Assembly (NCBI RefSeq): GCF_000622385.1
Contig: NZ_JASD01000002.1
Span: forward strand, 43,428-107,427
Direction: 5' to 3'
From: Sulfitobacter noctilucicola
GTDB taxonomy: Bacteria; Pseudomonadota; Alphaproteobacteria; Rhodobacterales; Rhodobacteraceae
Length of the DNA stretch: 64,000 nt
The notes beneath the pieces were generated by a model, which was not told the origin of the DNA, did not search any database, and worked only from the letters and a program-made list of their open reading frames with translations. The position numbers were made by a program, and so were the translations under genes. Below are positions 9,708-17,125 of this stretch, piece after piece. Position 1 is the first letter of the stretch. Every line of letters starts with the position of its first letter.

Positions 9708-10217
9708 TTATTCCTCCTCTGCCGCGGCGCCGGGCTTGGGCTGGGCCGCCAGTGTTTTGAGTAATGCGGGATCCTGCATGATCTTGCTGATCAGATCCTC
9801 CGCCCCTGTTTTCCCATCCATGTAGGTCATCAGGTTGCTAAGCTGTGTACGCGCATCCAGCAATTCCGCCAGCGGTTCGACCTTGGCGGCGATGGCTGCA
9901 GGGCTGAAATCGTCCATGCTGTTGAAGGTGATATCAACCGCCATGTTGCCTTCACCCGTCAGGGTGTTCGGGACGGTGAACGCGGCACGCGGCGCAATCG
10001 CTTTCATGCGGTCGTCAAAATTGTCGACGTCAATTTCCAGAAACTTGCGGTCTGCAACACCGGGTTGTTCGACCTCGGACTTACCTGCAAGGTCGCTCAT
10101 CACGCCCATCACAAAGGGAAGCTGTACTTTTTTCTCGGCACCATAAAGCTCTACATCATATTCGATCTGAACGCGTGGTGCCCTGTTACGGGCTATGAAT
10201 TTCTGGGAACTGGCCAT
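9708..10217 (-). CDS. tssB: Type VI secretion sheath protein TssB (VipA)
   Basis: 169 residues, small sheath subunit (ImpB/VipA). It interlocks with TssC to form the contractile sheath and carries the helix recognised by ClpV/TagJ. Visible family features are RAPRVQIEYDVELYGAEKKVQLPFVMGVMSDL at the N-terminus (reported here only as a region, residues about 10-40) and DNFDDRMKAIAPRAAF. The start at 10217 (MASSQKFIARNRAP) is chosen over the upstream ATG at 10256 because GGAG lies 7 bases before it and the family begins here. Confidence 0.95.
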   Translation of the reverse strand: MASSQKFIARNRAPRVQIEYDVELYGAEKKVQLPFVMGVMSDLAGKSEVEQPGVADRKFLEIDVDNFDDRMKAIAPRAAFTVPNTLTGEGNMAVDITFNSMDDFSPAAIAAKVEPLAELLDARTQLSNLMTYMDGKTGAEDLISKIMQDPALLKTLAAQPKPGAAAEEE

Positions 10218-10285
10218 GAGGGGCTCCTTGGTCTTTGAATAATAGAATGCAGGCATGACCCTGCGGTGAAATAAATTACGTCATG

Positions 10286-10303
10286 AAGCCGAAAAGGCGG
10301 CTT
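10286..10303 (-). other. Small hairpin between tssA and tssB
   Basis: AAGCCG and CGGCTT form a 6-bp stem with a 6-base loop, directly after the tssA stop. It is weak and without a T-run; it may modulate read-through into tssB. Confidence 0.25.
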
Positions 10304-10305
10304 GA

Positions 10306-11313
10306 TTAGTCTTTGATGCCTCCGACTATCTTTGTCTGATCGATGCCAACCGGCGCGATGTCCTGAATGATGGTCATAAAGTCGGCGCTGACCAGACGTT
10401 TTGCCCGTTCCAGCAACATGGGTACGGGGCTTGATGGCTCAGCGCGCTGGTAATAGCTGATGATCCGGTCAAGCGCGTTGGTTACATCAGTCGCCGAATT
10501 GATCGCGCCGCTTGCCGTGGCAACTGCCGGACCTGCCTCACCGCCCGCTTCCTCTGCGACAGCTTCGCCCCCGGCGATTTCGACACCCATGGCATCGGTC
10601 ATACGCCGCGTGATCTGGTTAAGTGTGTTATTTACTTCATCAAATGACGGACCCTGCCCCGGCGTTTTCTCGGTAAAGACGGCGTCAATTGCCGCAATGT
10701 CCGCCTTGGCAGCACCAACCGCCGCCAAAATCGCCTGAAGGGTTTCGGTATCGCTGTCTTGGAACGCGGCGTTGACTGCAGCAGTATCAGGCACGTCGGT
10801 CATGCTGGCAGAGGGCGTAACAGTGCCATCGGCAATTTCCATCATGCGCAGGCTCATACGCCCGAACATACGGCTCTCTGTCAGCGGTGCCTGTCGCAAC
10901 GCACGGATAACGGTAGATGAACCGCTTAGACCCTGCACTGCGTTGATGCGCATCGTCGGGTCGTTGTCGTCATCTTCGTCCAGTTCGGGATGACAGGTAT
11001 CCCAATGGTTCTCCAGACAACCGCGAATATAGGCTGTTGCCTCGGCAAAGCCGGGCAACCCTTTGGTGTGTAAAATCCCTTCGGCATAAAACACGGCCGC
11101 GCGGATGTCGTGGCTGCGCTCCAGCACGACCTGCGCAAGTTTGACAACCTCCGCAAAATCGGCGTCTTCCGCCTCGATAATCTTGTCGCCTTCCTGGCGC
11201 TCTTCACCGGGCTGGGCGGCAAGCTCCATCTCGACGAATTCCGGATCATACTCCAGATTTTCGCCGCTTACGGCATCGCCCTCGCGGGGTTCAAGCAGCT
11301 TAGAAACGTCCAT
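10306..11313 (-). CDS. tssA: Type VI secretion protein TssA (ImpA)
   Basis: 335 residues, ImpA_N-domain protein of the TssA family, which primes and caps the growing sheath/tube. The N-terminal domain shows SGENLEYDPEFVEMEL, an acidic segment, and LERSHDIRAAVFYAEGIL with LENHWDTCHPELDEDDDNDP, the hallmark of the ImpA_N domain. The C-terminal helical region ends with AEPSSPVPMLLERAKRL, a typical TssA motif. It is the first gene of the minus-strand tss operon; its promoter should lie in the 217-base gap shared with the divergent gene at 11531. Confidence 0.92.
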   Translation of the reverse strand: MDVSKLLEPREGDAVSGENLEYDPEFVEMELAAQPGEERQEGDKIIEAEDADFAEVVKLAQVVLERSHDIRAAVFYAEGILHTKGLPGFAEATAYIRGCLENHWDTCHPELDEDDDNDPTMRINAVQGLSGSSTVIRALRQAPLTESRMFGRMSLRMMEIADGTVTPSASMTDVPDTAAVNAAFQDSDTETLQAILAAVGAAKADIAAIDAVFTEKTPGQGPSFDEVNNTLNQITRRMTDAMGVEIAGGEAVAEEAGGEAGPAVATASGAINSATDVTNALDRIISYYQRAEPSSPVPMLLERAKRLVSADFMTIIQDIAPVGIDQTKIVGGIKD

Positions 11314-11530
11314 CTGGTCCCCCCTCTGGTCGTAAATTATCTGATCGCGGGCAGCGGGTCATTTTCAGAACGTATATCATAATAATCGCAAATGGTTCAA
11401 AACAATAAAAAAAATTCTGCCTGCGTACCGACCGAAAAGAGCCGGATCAAAATGCAAGCTTGACCAATAGTCAGCCTTATCGTCAATTTCATGTCAATCA
11501 CTTTCCACCAAAAAGACGAGGAAAAGTAAT
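11314..11530. promoter_or_regulatory. Divergent promoter region, tssA / accessory operon
   Basis: 217 bases between two diverging operons, more AT-rich than the flanking genes, with an A-run (AAAAAAAA near 11407). Both operons must start here, but no clear sigma-70 pair or sigma-54 element could be assigned by eye. Confidence 0.4.
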
Positions 11531-13066
11531 TTGGCTTACGTCCCGATGGATACTGAGGAACTGAAACAGTTGATCATGATGGGCCGCAAACGGCCCATGA
11601 ACATGGCCTTCAATCCCGGCCCGAAAGGCGCCGATCTGCTGATTATTCACCGCCTCAAAGATCCCGACGTTCTAGGCCGGACAGCCAAGAAAGAGGGTGA
11701 AGGCACCAAGGTTGCCAAAGGCAGTTTCGAGATTGATGCCAAAAAGCTGAAACTGACCGTCGATAAAGCGCTGCCCGGACTGGCAAAGAAATTCCGCAAG
11801 TACCTCAAAGAGCTGGGCTTCTCCTTCAAGGTTGAGGTTCTGGATGCACAAGGAAATCTGCTGGAAGAAGAAGACGAAACGGAGGTTGCTGCGACCGCCC
11901 AGTCCGCAGATCAGGATGCTCCTTCAACGTCCACTCCCGAAGCAGCTGACGCGGGACCTGCTATTAACCCTGCCGACCTGGCCACACGCCTCAAAGCGTT
12001 ACAGGCTCCCATTGGTGATTTGACGGTACTTGCCGCTCCACTCAAAAAGGCGGCGGCTGGTGTCGTGGCACAGATAAAGTCCGGCGCTTTGGAAGACGCA
12101 GAGGCATCACTTTCCACACTCGAATCTGCTGTGAAAGCGGCGGCCAAAGCGCAACGGGGAAAAGAGGCTAAATCTACAGAGGCACCTGCCGAAATTGTGC
12201 CGGTGGAGGCATCACCGAAGGCTTTGATGGCGCGGGCGAACTCACTTCGTTCTGCGTTCGATAGTGCGCCGGGCGGCGGAACGGTCAAGGCAAAGAAACT
12301 TCTATTCGAAGCGCTTAACCTGCTGAAAAACAAAGACTATGATGCCGCGAATGAGGAGCTTTCAAAGGCGGAAGAGGCGCTAAACGACGCTGCCGAGATA
12401 GAGCATGAACCAAAGGTCAAGTCAGATGTGCCCCGACAGAAATGGGACAAGACCCTTGCGCCCCTGCAGGTGAAAGTAGACGCTGCCATGGCTGCGAAAA
12501 CCGGCGATCCGGACGCAATCAACCGTGCCTTCAATTATGCACTTCAACAGGCAGAGAAGGGTGACTTTGAAAGCGCGCTCAAGTCTGCGACGACCACCAT
12601 TAATCTGCTCAAAGAGGCCGCTACAAGCGCCGCGAACGCGCGGCTTGAAGAAGCCGAAAATGCCATTCCCGACAACGTTGCGCGCTATACGAAATCAAGG
12701 CTCAACTGGATTGATACGCGCAACCGGATGCAGGCCGAACTCCTCAAGCTCAAGATGACCATCGACGCGCAGGCAAATGCCATCGAGGGGTTAAAGGAAC
12801 TGGCCGAAAACACCGATGTCTTGCTTGATTATATCGAAGAGCTGGACACGTCATTGGAGCGTGTGCTCGAAGACTTGGTCGAGACGCCGGACGGCCCTGC
12901 TCGAGACGACCTCAAGGCCGAAGCGCGCTCCATTATTTCCTCTTACCGCGACACGCTCGACACCGAATTTTTCAAAGCGGTGGATGACAACGGCTTCACC
13001 CCAACCACCATTCGCACCACCGCATTAAACGCCCTTGCCGGAGTGGAAACCGCCCTCTCCGCCTGA
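11531..13066 (+). CDS. T6SS-linked helical-repeat protein of unknown function
   Basis: 511 residues, not recognised as a named family. Residues 1-110 form a compact, Lys-rich domain (KRPMNMAFNPGPKGADLLII near the start). A Glu/Ala-rich linker follows, then tandem helical segments of roughly 100 residues with the recurring pattern A-x-x-G-D-F-E-x-A (for example EKGDFESALKSA) and W-D-K-T / W-I-D-T. The same style of helical repeat (KTQDFSAALASLAQAQ) is seen in the 1701-residue protein encoded at 17125-22230, which suggests a functional pair. The start is TTG at 11531, with GAGG 9 bases ahead; an alternative ATG is at 11546. It heads a plus-strand operon divergent from tssA. No signal peptide or membrane segment, so probably cytoplasmic. 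Confidence 0.6.
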   Translation: MAYVPMDTEELKQLIMMGRKRPMNMAFNPGPKGADLLIIHRLKDPDVLGRTAKKEGEGTKVAKGSFEIDAKKLKLTVDKALPGLAKKFRKYLKELGFSFKVEVLDAQGNLLEEEDETEVAATAQSADQDAPSTSTPEAADAGPAINPADLATRLKALQAPIGDLTVLAAPLKKAAAGVVAQIKSGALEDAEASLSTLESAVKAAAKAQRGKEAKSTEAPAEIVPVEASPKALMARANSLRSAFDSAPGGGTVKAKKLLFEALNLLKNKDYDAANEELSKAEEALNDAAEIEHEPKVKSDVPRQKWDKTLAPLQVKVDAAMAAKTGDPDAINRAFNYALQQAEKGDFESALKSATTTINLLKEAATSAANARLEEAENAIPDNVARYTKSRLNWIDTRNRMQAELLKLKMTIDAQANAIEGLKELAENTDVLLDYIEELDTSLERVLEDLVETPDGPARDDLKAEARSIISSYRDTLDTEFFKAVDDNGFTPTTIRTTALNALAGVETALSA

Positions 13067-13084
13067 TTTTAGATTGGAGTATTT

Positions 13085-13516
13085 ATGTTTTTTCAAAGAT
13101 TGAGCGCCGGGTTTACGGCCCTCGCACTGGCTTTTGTCCCGATCACTGTCCTCGCTCAGGAAACGGGCGGGCTCACCGTCGAGCTGAACAAGATCGAAGC
13201 CTCTGACAGTGGTGGGTGCAGCGCATTCTTTCTGTTTCGCAACGGGACCGACAACAGTTTTGACGGATTTGAGATGTCTTTGGCGATTCTCGACACCAGC
13301 GGGGTGATCGACCGTTTGCTCTCGATTGATGCGGCGCCTCTGCCCGTCAGCCGAACCACCCTGAAACTGTTTGAAATTCCCGAAATCGCCTGTGAGGATA
13401 TTTCCGAAATTCTGCTCCATGATCTGACATCCTGCAAACCACAAAACGCCGAAGAAATGGACTGTTTTCCGATCCTTGAGTTGCGCAGTAAAGCGCCCGT
13501 AGCGCTGGTCAAATAG
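13085..13516 (+). CDS. Exported small protein of unknown function
   Basis: 143 residues, with an N-terminal signal peptide (LSAGFTALALAFVPITVLAQ, cleavage likely after VLA near residue 24). The mature part is beta-patterned and holds four cysteines (in GGCSA, IACED, LTSCKP and MDCFP), which could form two disulfides in the periplasm. No family recognised. GGAG lies 6 bases before the ATG. It sits 18 bases after the helical-repeat gene and 2 bases before the ExbB-like gene, so it belongs to the accessory operon and may work with the ExbB/ExbD/TonB-like proteins. Confidence 0.6.
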   Translation: MFFQRLSAGFTALALAFVPITVLAQETGGLTVELNKIEASDSGGCSAFFLFRNGTDNSFDGFEMSLAILDTSGVIDRLLSIDAAPLPVSRTTLKLFEIPEIACEDISEILLHDLTSCKPQNAEEMDCFPILELRSKAPVALVK

Positions 13517-13518
13517 AG

Positions 13519-14145
13519 ATGTCGTTTGATTTGGCCTCTCTGGGTGCAGGCGGTGTTGTTATCGCCGTTCTGTTAATCCTGTCTGCCTTTTCGCTTGCTT
13601 TGATCGTTGTCAAAGTGGTGCAACTTTGGCCTGCGCGTTCAGGCGTTCAAATGCGTGAAGCAGCCCTTGCTGATTGGGCGCAAGGCAACAAGGAAAAGGC
13701 GCAAAACGCCGTCACGAATGGGAAAAGCCCCGCAGACCGTGTGATGGCCTATGCGATGGCCTCACTTGCGAAAGGGTTCAAGGGCCCGCCTCTTCAAGCC
13801 GAGCTTTTGCGGCGAGGGAATGAAGAATTTGCACGGATGAACGGGTCGATCCGTGTGCTTGAGCTTATTGCCATGATCAGTCCTTTGTTGGGATTGCTTG
13901 GTACGGTTCTTGGAATGATCCAATCTTTTCAGGCGCTTGAAATGGCTGAAGGGGCTGCAAACGCCTCTGTACTTGCTGGCGGTATCTGGCAGGCTTTGCT
14001 GACAACTGCCGTGGGCCTGCTGGTTGCCATTCCGGCAGCAGTTGGCGCCACATTGCTGTCTGCCCGCGCCGAAAGTGCCGCCCAGATGATCGAGAATGCC
14101 GTGGGCCGTCTTATGCTGATTGATGAAAATCCCAACGCAATCTGA
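13519..14145 (+). CDS. MotA/TolQ/ExbB-type proton channel protein
   Basis: 208 residues with three hydrophobic segments: about 10-32, then 115-140 and 150-175. The family signature is in the last two (LIAMISPLLGLLGTVLGMIQSF and WQALLTTAVGLLVAIPA). ExbB/TolQ proteins form the proton-conducting inner-membrane motor with an ExbD/TolR partner. Two ExbD-like genes follow immediately. It lacks the neighbours of a housekeeping tol-pal operon (no ybgC, tolB or pal), so this is a dedicated motor linked to the secretion locus. Confidence 0.88.
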   Translation: MSFDLASLGAGGVVIAVLLILSAFSLALIVVKVVQLWPARSGVQMREAALADWAQGNKEKAQNAVTNGKSPADRVMAYAMASLAKGFKGPPLQAELLRRGNEEFARMNGSIRVLELIAMISPLLGLLGTVLGMIQSFQALEMAEGAANASVLAGGIWQALLTTAVGLLVAIPAAVGATLLSARAESAAQMIENAVGRLMLIDENPNAI

Positions 14146-14172
14146 TCCAGTCGCAACAGCGGAGCATGCCTG

Positions 14173-14607
14173 ATGATCCAAGCCGCCCCTTTGACACTCA
14201 AACGCCCGCGGCCGCCGCGCGCGTTGATTTCACTGGTGGCGATGATCGACGTTCTGCTGATCCTTCTGGTCTTCTTCATGGTCACGTCAACGTACCTTGA
14301 TCTGGACATGATACCGGCTGTGGCCCCCGAGGCAGAAAACGCCCAAAAAGCTGCTCCGCAAACATCGGCATCTACAATCCTCATCCGTATCGGCGCAGAT
14401 GGCGTTCCCGTGATACGCGGTCAGCCAGTTGAAGTTGATGATCTGACGGTTCTGCTGAAACAAGCAGTTGCCGATGCACCCGCGCTATCGGTCATGGTGC
14501 TGCCAACAGGTGTGGCCCGCATGCAAGCGCTTGTCAGCGTTATGGATATTGCCACGACTGCAGGCGTCACCAACCTGCGTGTTGTCCGGCTTGAGGCACG
14601 GCCATGA
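14173..14607 (+). CDS. ExbD/TolR-type motor protein, first copy
   Basis: 144 residues: one N-terminal transmembrane helix (LVAMIDVLLILLVFFMVTST) and a periplasmic ExbD/TolR domain (ASTILIRIGADGVPVIRGQP). The essential membrane aspartate of the family is present in MIDVLLIL. GGAG lies about 8 bases before the ATG at 14173. The stop overlaps the start of the second copy (ATGA). Confidence 0.88.
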   Translation: MIQAAPLTLKRPRPPRALISLVAMIDVLLILLVFFMVTSTYLDLDMIPAVAPEAENAQKAAPQTSASTILIRIGADGVPVIRGQPVEVDDLTVLLKQAVADAPALSVMVLPTGVARMQALVSVMDIATTAGVTNLRVVRLEARP

Positions 14608-15002
14608 GATTGACCCGCCCGCCCCAGCGCCAGACCCCGGAAACGATCATCGCTTTGATTGATGTGGTGTTCTTTTTGCTGGTCTTTTTCATGCTAATCG
14701 GACGGATGGATGCAACCGCACCCTTCGATGTGACGCCACCTGTTGCCGTGACCGGTGCAGACATGCCCGCAGGTGGGATTACACTGTCCGTAGGTGCCGA
14801 AGGAGAAATGGCCGTTGATGGCCAGCCAACCGGTGAACCGCTTCCTCTGCTGCTGGAACAGCTTGCAACAAATCCGGACACGCTCGTCAGGATAAATGCC
14901 CATCACAACGCTGAGCTTAGACATGTTCTGCCGCTAATTGCGGAGCTTGAGGCATCCGGTGCGCGTGATGTGGCGCTTGTAGTCACACCGGCAAGCCCAT
15001 GA
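14604..15002 (+). CDS. ExbD/TolR-type motor protein, second copy
   Basis: 132 residues, same architecture as the preceding gene: a transmembrane helix with the key aspartate (IIALIDVVFFLLVFFMLIG) and a periplasmic domain (GGITLSVGAEGEMAVDGQP). The two copies are clearly related but diverged. Tandem ExbD-like genes usually mean a heteromeric stator partner set. ATGA overlaps join it to both neighbours, indicating coupled translation. Confidence 0.88.
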   Translation: MRLTRPPQRQTPETIIALIDVVFFLLVFFMLIGRMDATAPFDVTPPVAVTGADMPAGGITLSVGAEGEMAVDGQPTGEPLPLLLEQLATNPDTLVRINAHHNAELRHVLPLIAELEASGARDVALVVTPASP

Positions 15003-16423
15003 GAAGCAATGCGGGAATATGGCTTCTTGGCTTGGCCCTTTCTGCCCTGCTGCATTTTGGCGCCGCCGTGGGCTTGATGGCAGCGCTGCAGCCCCAGCCG
15101 GTGAGCGATCAACCAACGCCTGAAAGCCGCCTGAATGTCGAAGCTCAGGAGGTCGCCAGAACCGACGCGACCCAGCAGACGCCAGCTTCCGATGAAGCTG
15201 CGCGGCAGGATGGGGATGTCGCCAATCTGGGATCAGGCGAGATCGCTCAATCGCGGGCGGAACCGCTTGATGCGCCTTCCGACCAAGCGCGGGCGCAGAG
15301 CCTGCCTACCTTGACAGCTGTTTCTGCAAAGGCCCCCGCAGAGCGGTTGGAAAACGTCGCGACACCACAAGCAGATGTTCAGGTCGCAGCGGGTCTACCC
15401 ATCCAGACCAGTGCGGCACTTAGCCTGCCGGTCGCAGTTTCTGCGACAACATCCGTCAAACCGGACCGGATCAGCAGTTTGCCAACACAGACTGTCATGA
15501 CGGCCCCGACCCTTCCAGAACCTGCGAGCGCAATAGCAAAGCCCCCCGAGACAGCACCAACCCCAAGCTTTGAACCCTCGCGCACTGCTCTGTCAGAGCA
15601 AGCGCCAGAAGTAACGTCCGGAAAGGCAACACTCGCCTTTCCGTCCTCCGGCCCCGTCGATCCGGTCTCACTCGCCGCTTTCCAAAGCTTTACCCAGACC
15701 ACCCAGACCAGCGGTTCTGATGTGCGCGACAGTTTGAGTGCCGCTTTGTCCGTGCCTTGCGCAAGGATGCAGGTTCTATTCGATCCTGACACCGTGACAC
15801 TGCAACTGACGGGTCATGTCCCCACGGCCGCTGACCGAGCGCCGGTGCTCAAAGCGCTTGAGACACAGATGGGGACGGACATCAAAGTGGCTGAGAACCT
15901 GTTGGTGCTGCCTGCACCGCAATGCGGTGCCTTGTCGGGGATCGCGAATGTCGGATTGCCGCAATCTACGGACCAGATCACCAATCCTATGATTGTGGGC
16001 GCAGACACTCATGCCCGCGCTTTCCGGTATGTGACCGGCGACCCTTTGGTGCTCGATCTGACCGCGCCGGATTATCCCGCCTATATCTACGTTGATTATT
16101 TCGATGCGGATGGCAACGTCATCCACCTGTCGCCGAACGATCAAACACCTTTGCAAAAGGCAGAGCCGGAAACCGCATTGCAGATTGGCGCGCGCACCGC
16201 ACAGGAGGCCGGATTGTTTGTCACAATCGGCCCGCCCTACGGTCAAGAAATCGCCGCGGCCTTTGCATCTTCTGTGCCGCTCTACTCCGGCAACCGTCCA
16301 CTCGTCGAACCAGCCGAGCCTTATTTGGCGTGGTTAAAGGGTCAGGTCGAAAACGCGCGCCAAGCAACAGCAGATTTCAAAGGCGAATGGGTCTATTTCT
16401 TTGTGACAACCGCAGCGCAGTAG
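14999..16423 (+). CDS. TonB-like periplasmic-spanning protein with DUF4384-like domain
   Basis: 474 residues. An N-terminal membrane anchor (IWLLGLALSALLHFGAAVGL, with the His typical of TonB/TolA helices) is followed by a long Ala/Pro/Thr-rich periplasmic stretch to about residue 240. A BON-like segment follows (VLFDPDTVTLQLTGHVP, with paired cysteines in VPCARM and PQCGAL). The C-terminal domain resembles DUF4384 (YPAYIYVDYFDADGNVIHLS then LFVTIGPPYG), which in other proteins accompanies exported kinase or caspase-like modules. The order ExbB-ExbD-ExbD-TonB-like suggests a proton-driven force transducer. The domain call is from pattern only; no canonical TonB C-terminal domain is seen. Confidence 0.65.
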   Translation: MRSNAGIWLLGLALSALLHFGAAVGLMAALQPQPVSDQPTPESRLNVEAQEVARTDATQQTPASDEAARQDGDVANLGSGEIAQSRAEPLDAPSDQARAQSLPTLTAVSAKAPAERLENVATPQADVQVAAGLPIQTSAALSLPVAVSATTSVKPDRISSLPTQTVMTAPTLPEPASAIAKPPETAPTPSFEPSRTALSEQAPEVTSGKATLAFPSSGPVDPVSLAAFQSFTQTTQTSGSDVRDSLSAALSVPCARMQVLFDPDTVTLQLTGHVPTAADRAPVLKALETQMGTDIKVAENLLVLPAPQCGALSGIANVGLPQSTDQITNPMIVGADTHARAFRYVTGDPLVLDLTAPDYPAYIYVDYFDADGNVIHLSPNDQTPLQKAEPETALQIGARTAQEAGLFVTIGPPYGQEIAAAFASSVPLYSGNRPLVEPAEPYLAWLKGQVENARQATADFKGEWVYFFVTTAAQ

Positions 16424-16426
16424 GCA

Positions 16427-17125
16427 TCACGCGGCGTCGCGGCCCGCACCGAGATAGAGCTTTTGAATGTCGACAAACACTCCGCCCGTCAGGCTTTCCC
16501 TTATCTCTGCCCAAGGCTCCGGATCATCCGTGATCGCTTTCAACAACTGGATATTGGCCTCAAAGCTCTCAAGAACATTCTCGCTCGCGGTTTCAACCCA
16601 GATCATCTGAAGTGAATCTTCTGTCACATCGACAACGCGCAGCTCCACGCCCGCACGCAGGGGTGCGCGAGGCAAACGGCGCAGCAGATCGAGCTTGAGC
16701 ATCTCAATGGCAACGTCATCCAGCCCTTTTGTCGCAAGCAGAATTTTCTCTCGTGTCGCCGGCCAGCCAAAGGTCAGACGCGGCTTCAGAATTGCGCCGA
16801 CCTCCTGCGCTGAGGGAGAAGCCGCATCACCATAACTGTCGTTGAAAAGCCCCTGCACAGTCTCTTCTAATGCCTGATAGTCACCGATCTGACGCGGTGG
16901 ATAGACAGCCAGCCAAAGCCCGAATTCAACGTCCAGATAGTTCACAACAGGCTCTAGACGCATCACCTCACCGCAAGAAGTGCAGGTCACAGTCTGGAAG
17001 GTGTCGTCAAGGATTTCCTGTCGCAGATCAGGCCGGCGGTCTGCATTCACACTGCCCGCGGCCTGGAAATCACTGGATGTTCCGCAAGCGGGGCAGTGGA
17101 TCGACGTCAGATCAAACAAAGACAT
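16427..17125 (-). CDS. CpXC-domain zinc-ribbon protein
   Basis: 232 residues. Two Cys pairs near the N-terminus (HCPACG at about residue 11 and CTSCGE about 37 residues later) match the CXXC/CpXC domain, a presumed zinc site. The rest is mixed alpha/beta with no recognised domain. The start ATG at 17125 overlaps the stop of the large metallopeptidase gene (TGATG), which implies translational coupling and a joint function, for example as immunity protein, chaperone or regulator of the peptidase. That role is inference. It converges with the TonB-like gene, with 3 bases between the stops. Confidence 0.7.
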   Translation of the reverse strand: MSLFDLTSIHCPACGTSSDFQAAGSVNADRRPDLRQEILDDTFQTVTCTSCGEVMRLEPVVNYLDVEFGLWLAVYPPRQIGDYQALEETVQGLFNDSYGDAASPSAQEVGAILKPRLTFGWPATREKILLATKGLDDVAIEMLKLDLLRRLPRAPLRAGVELRVVDVTEDSLQMIWVETASENVLESFEANIQLLKAITDDPEPWAEIRESLTGGVFVDIQKLYLGAGRDAA

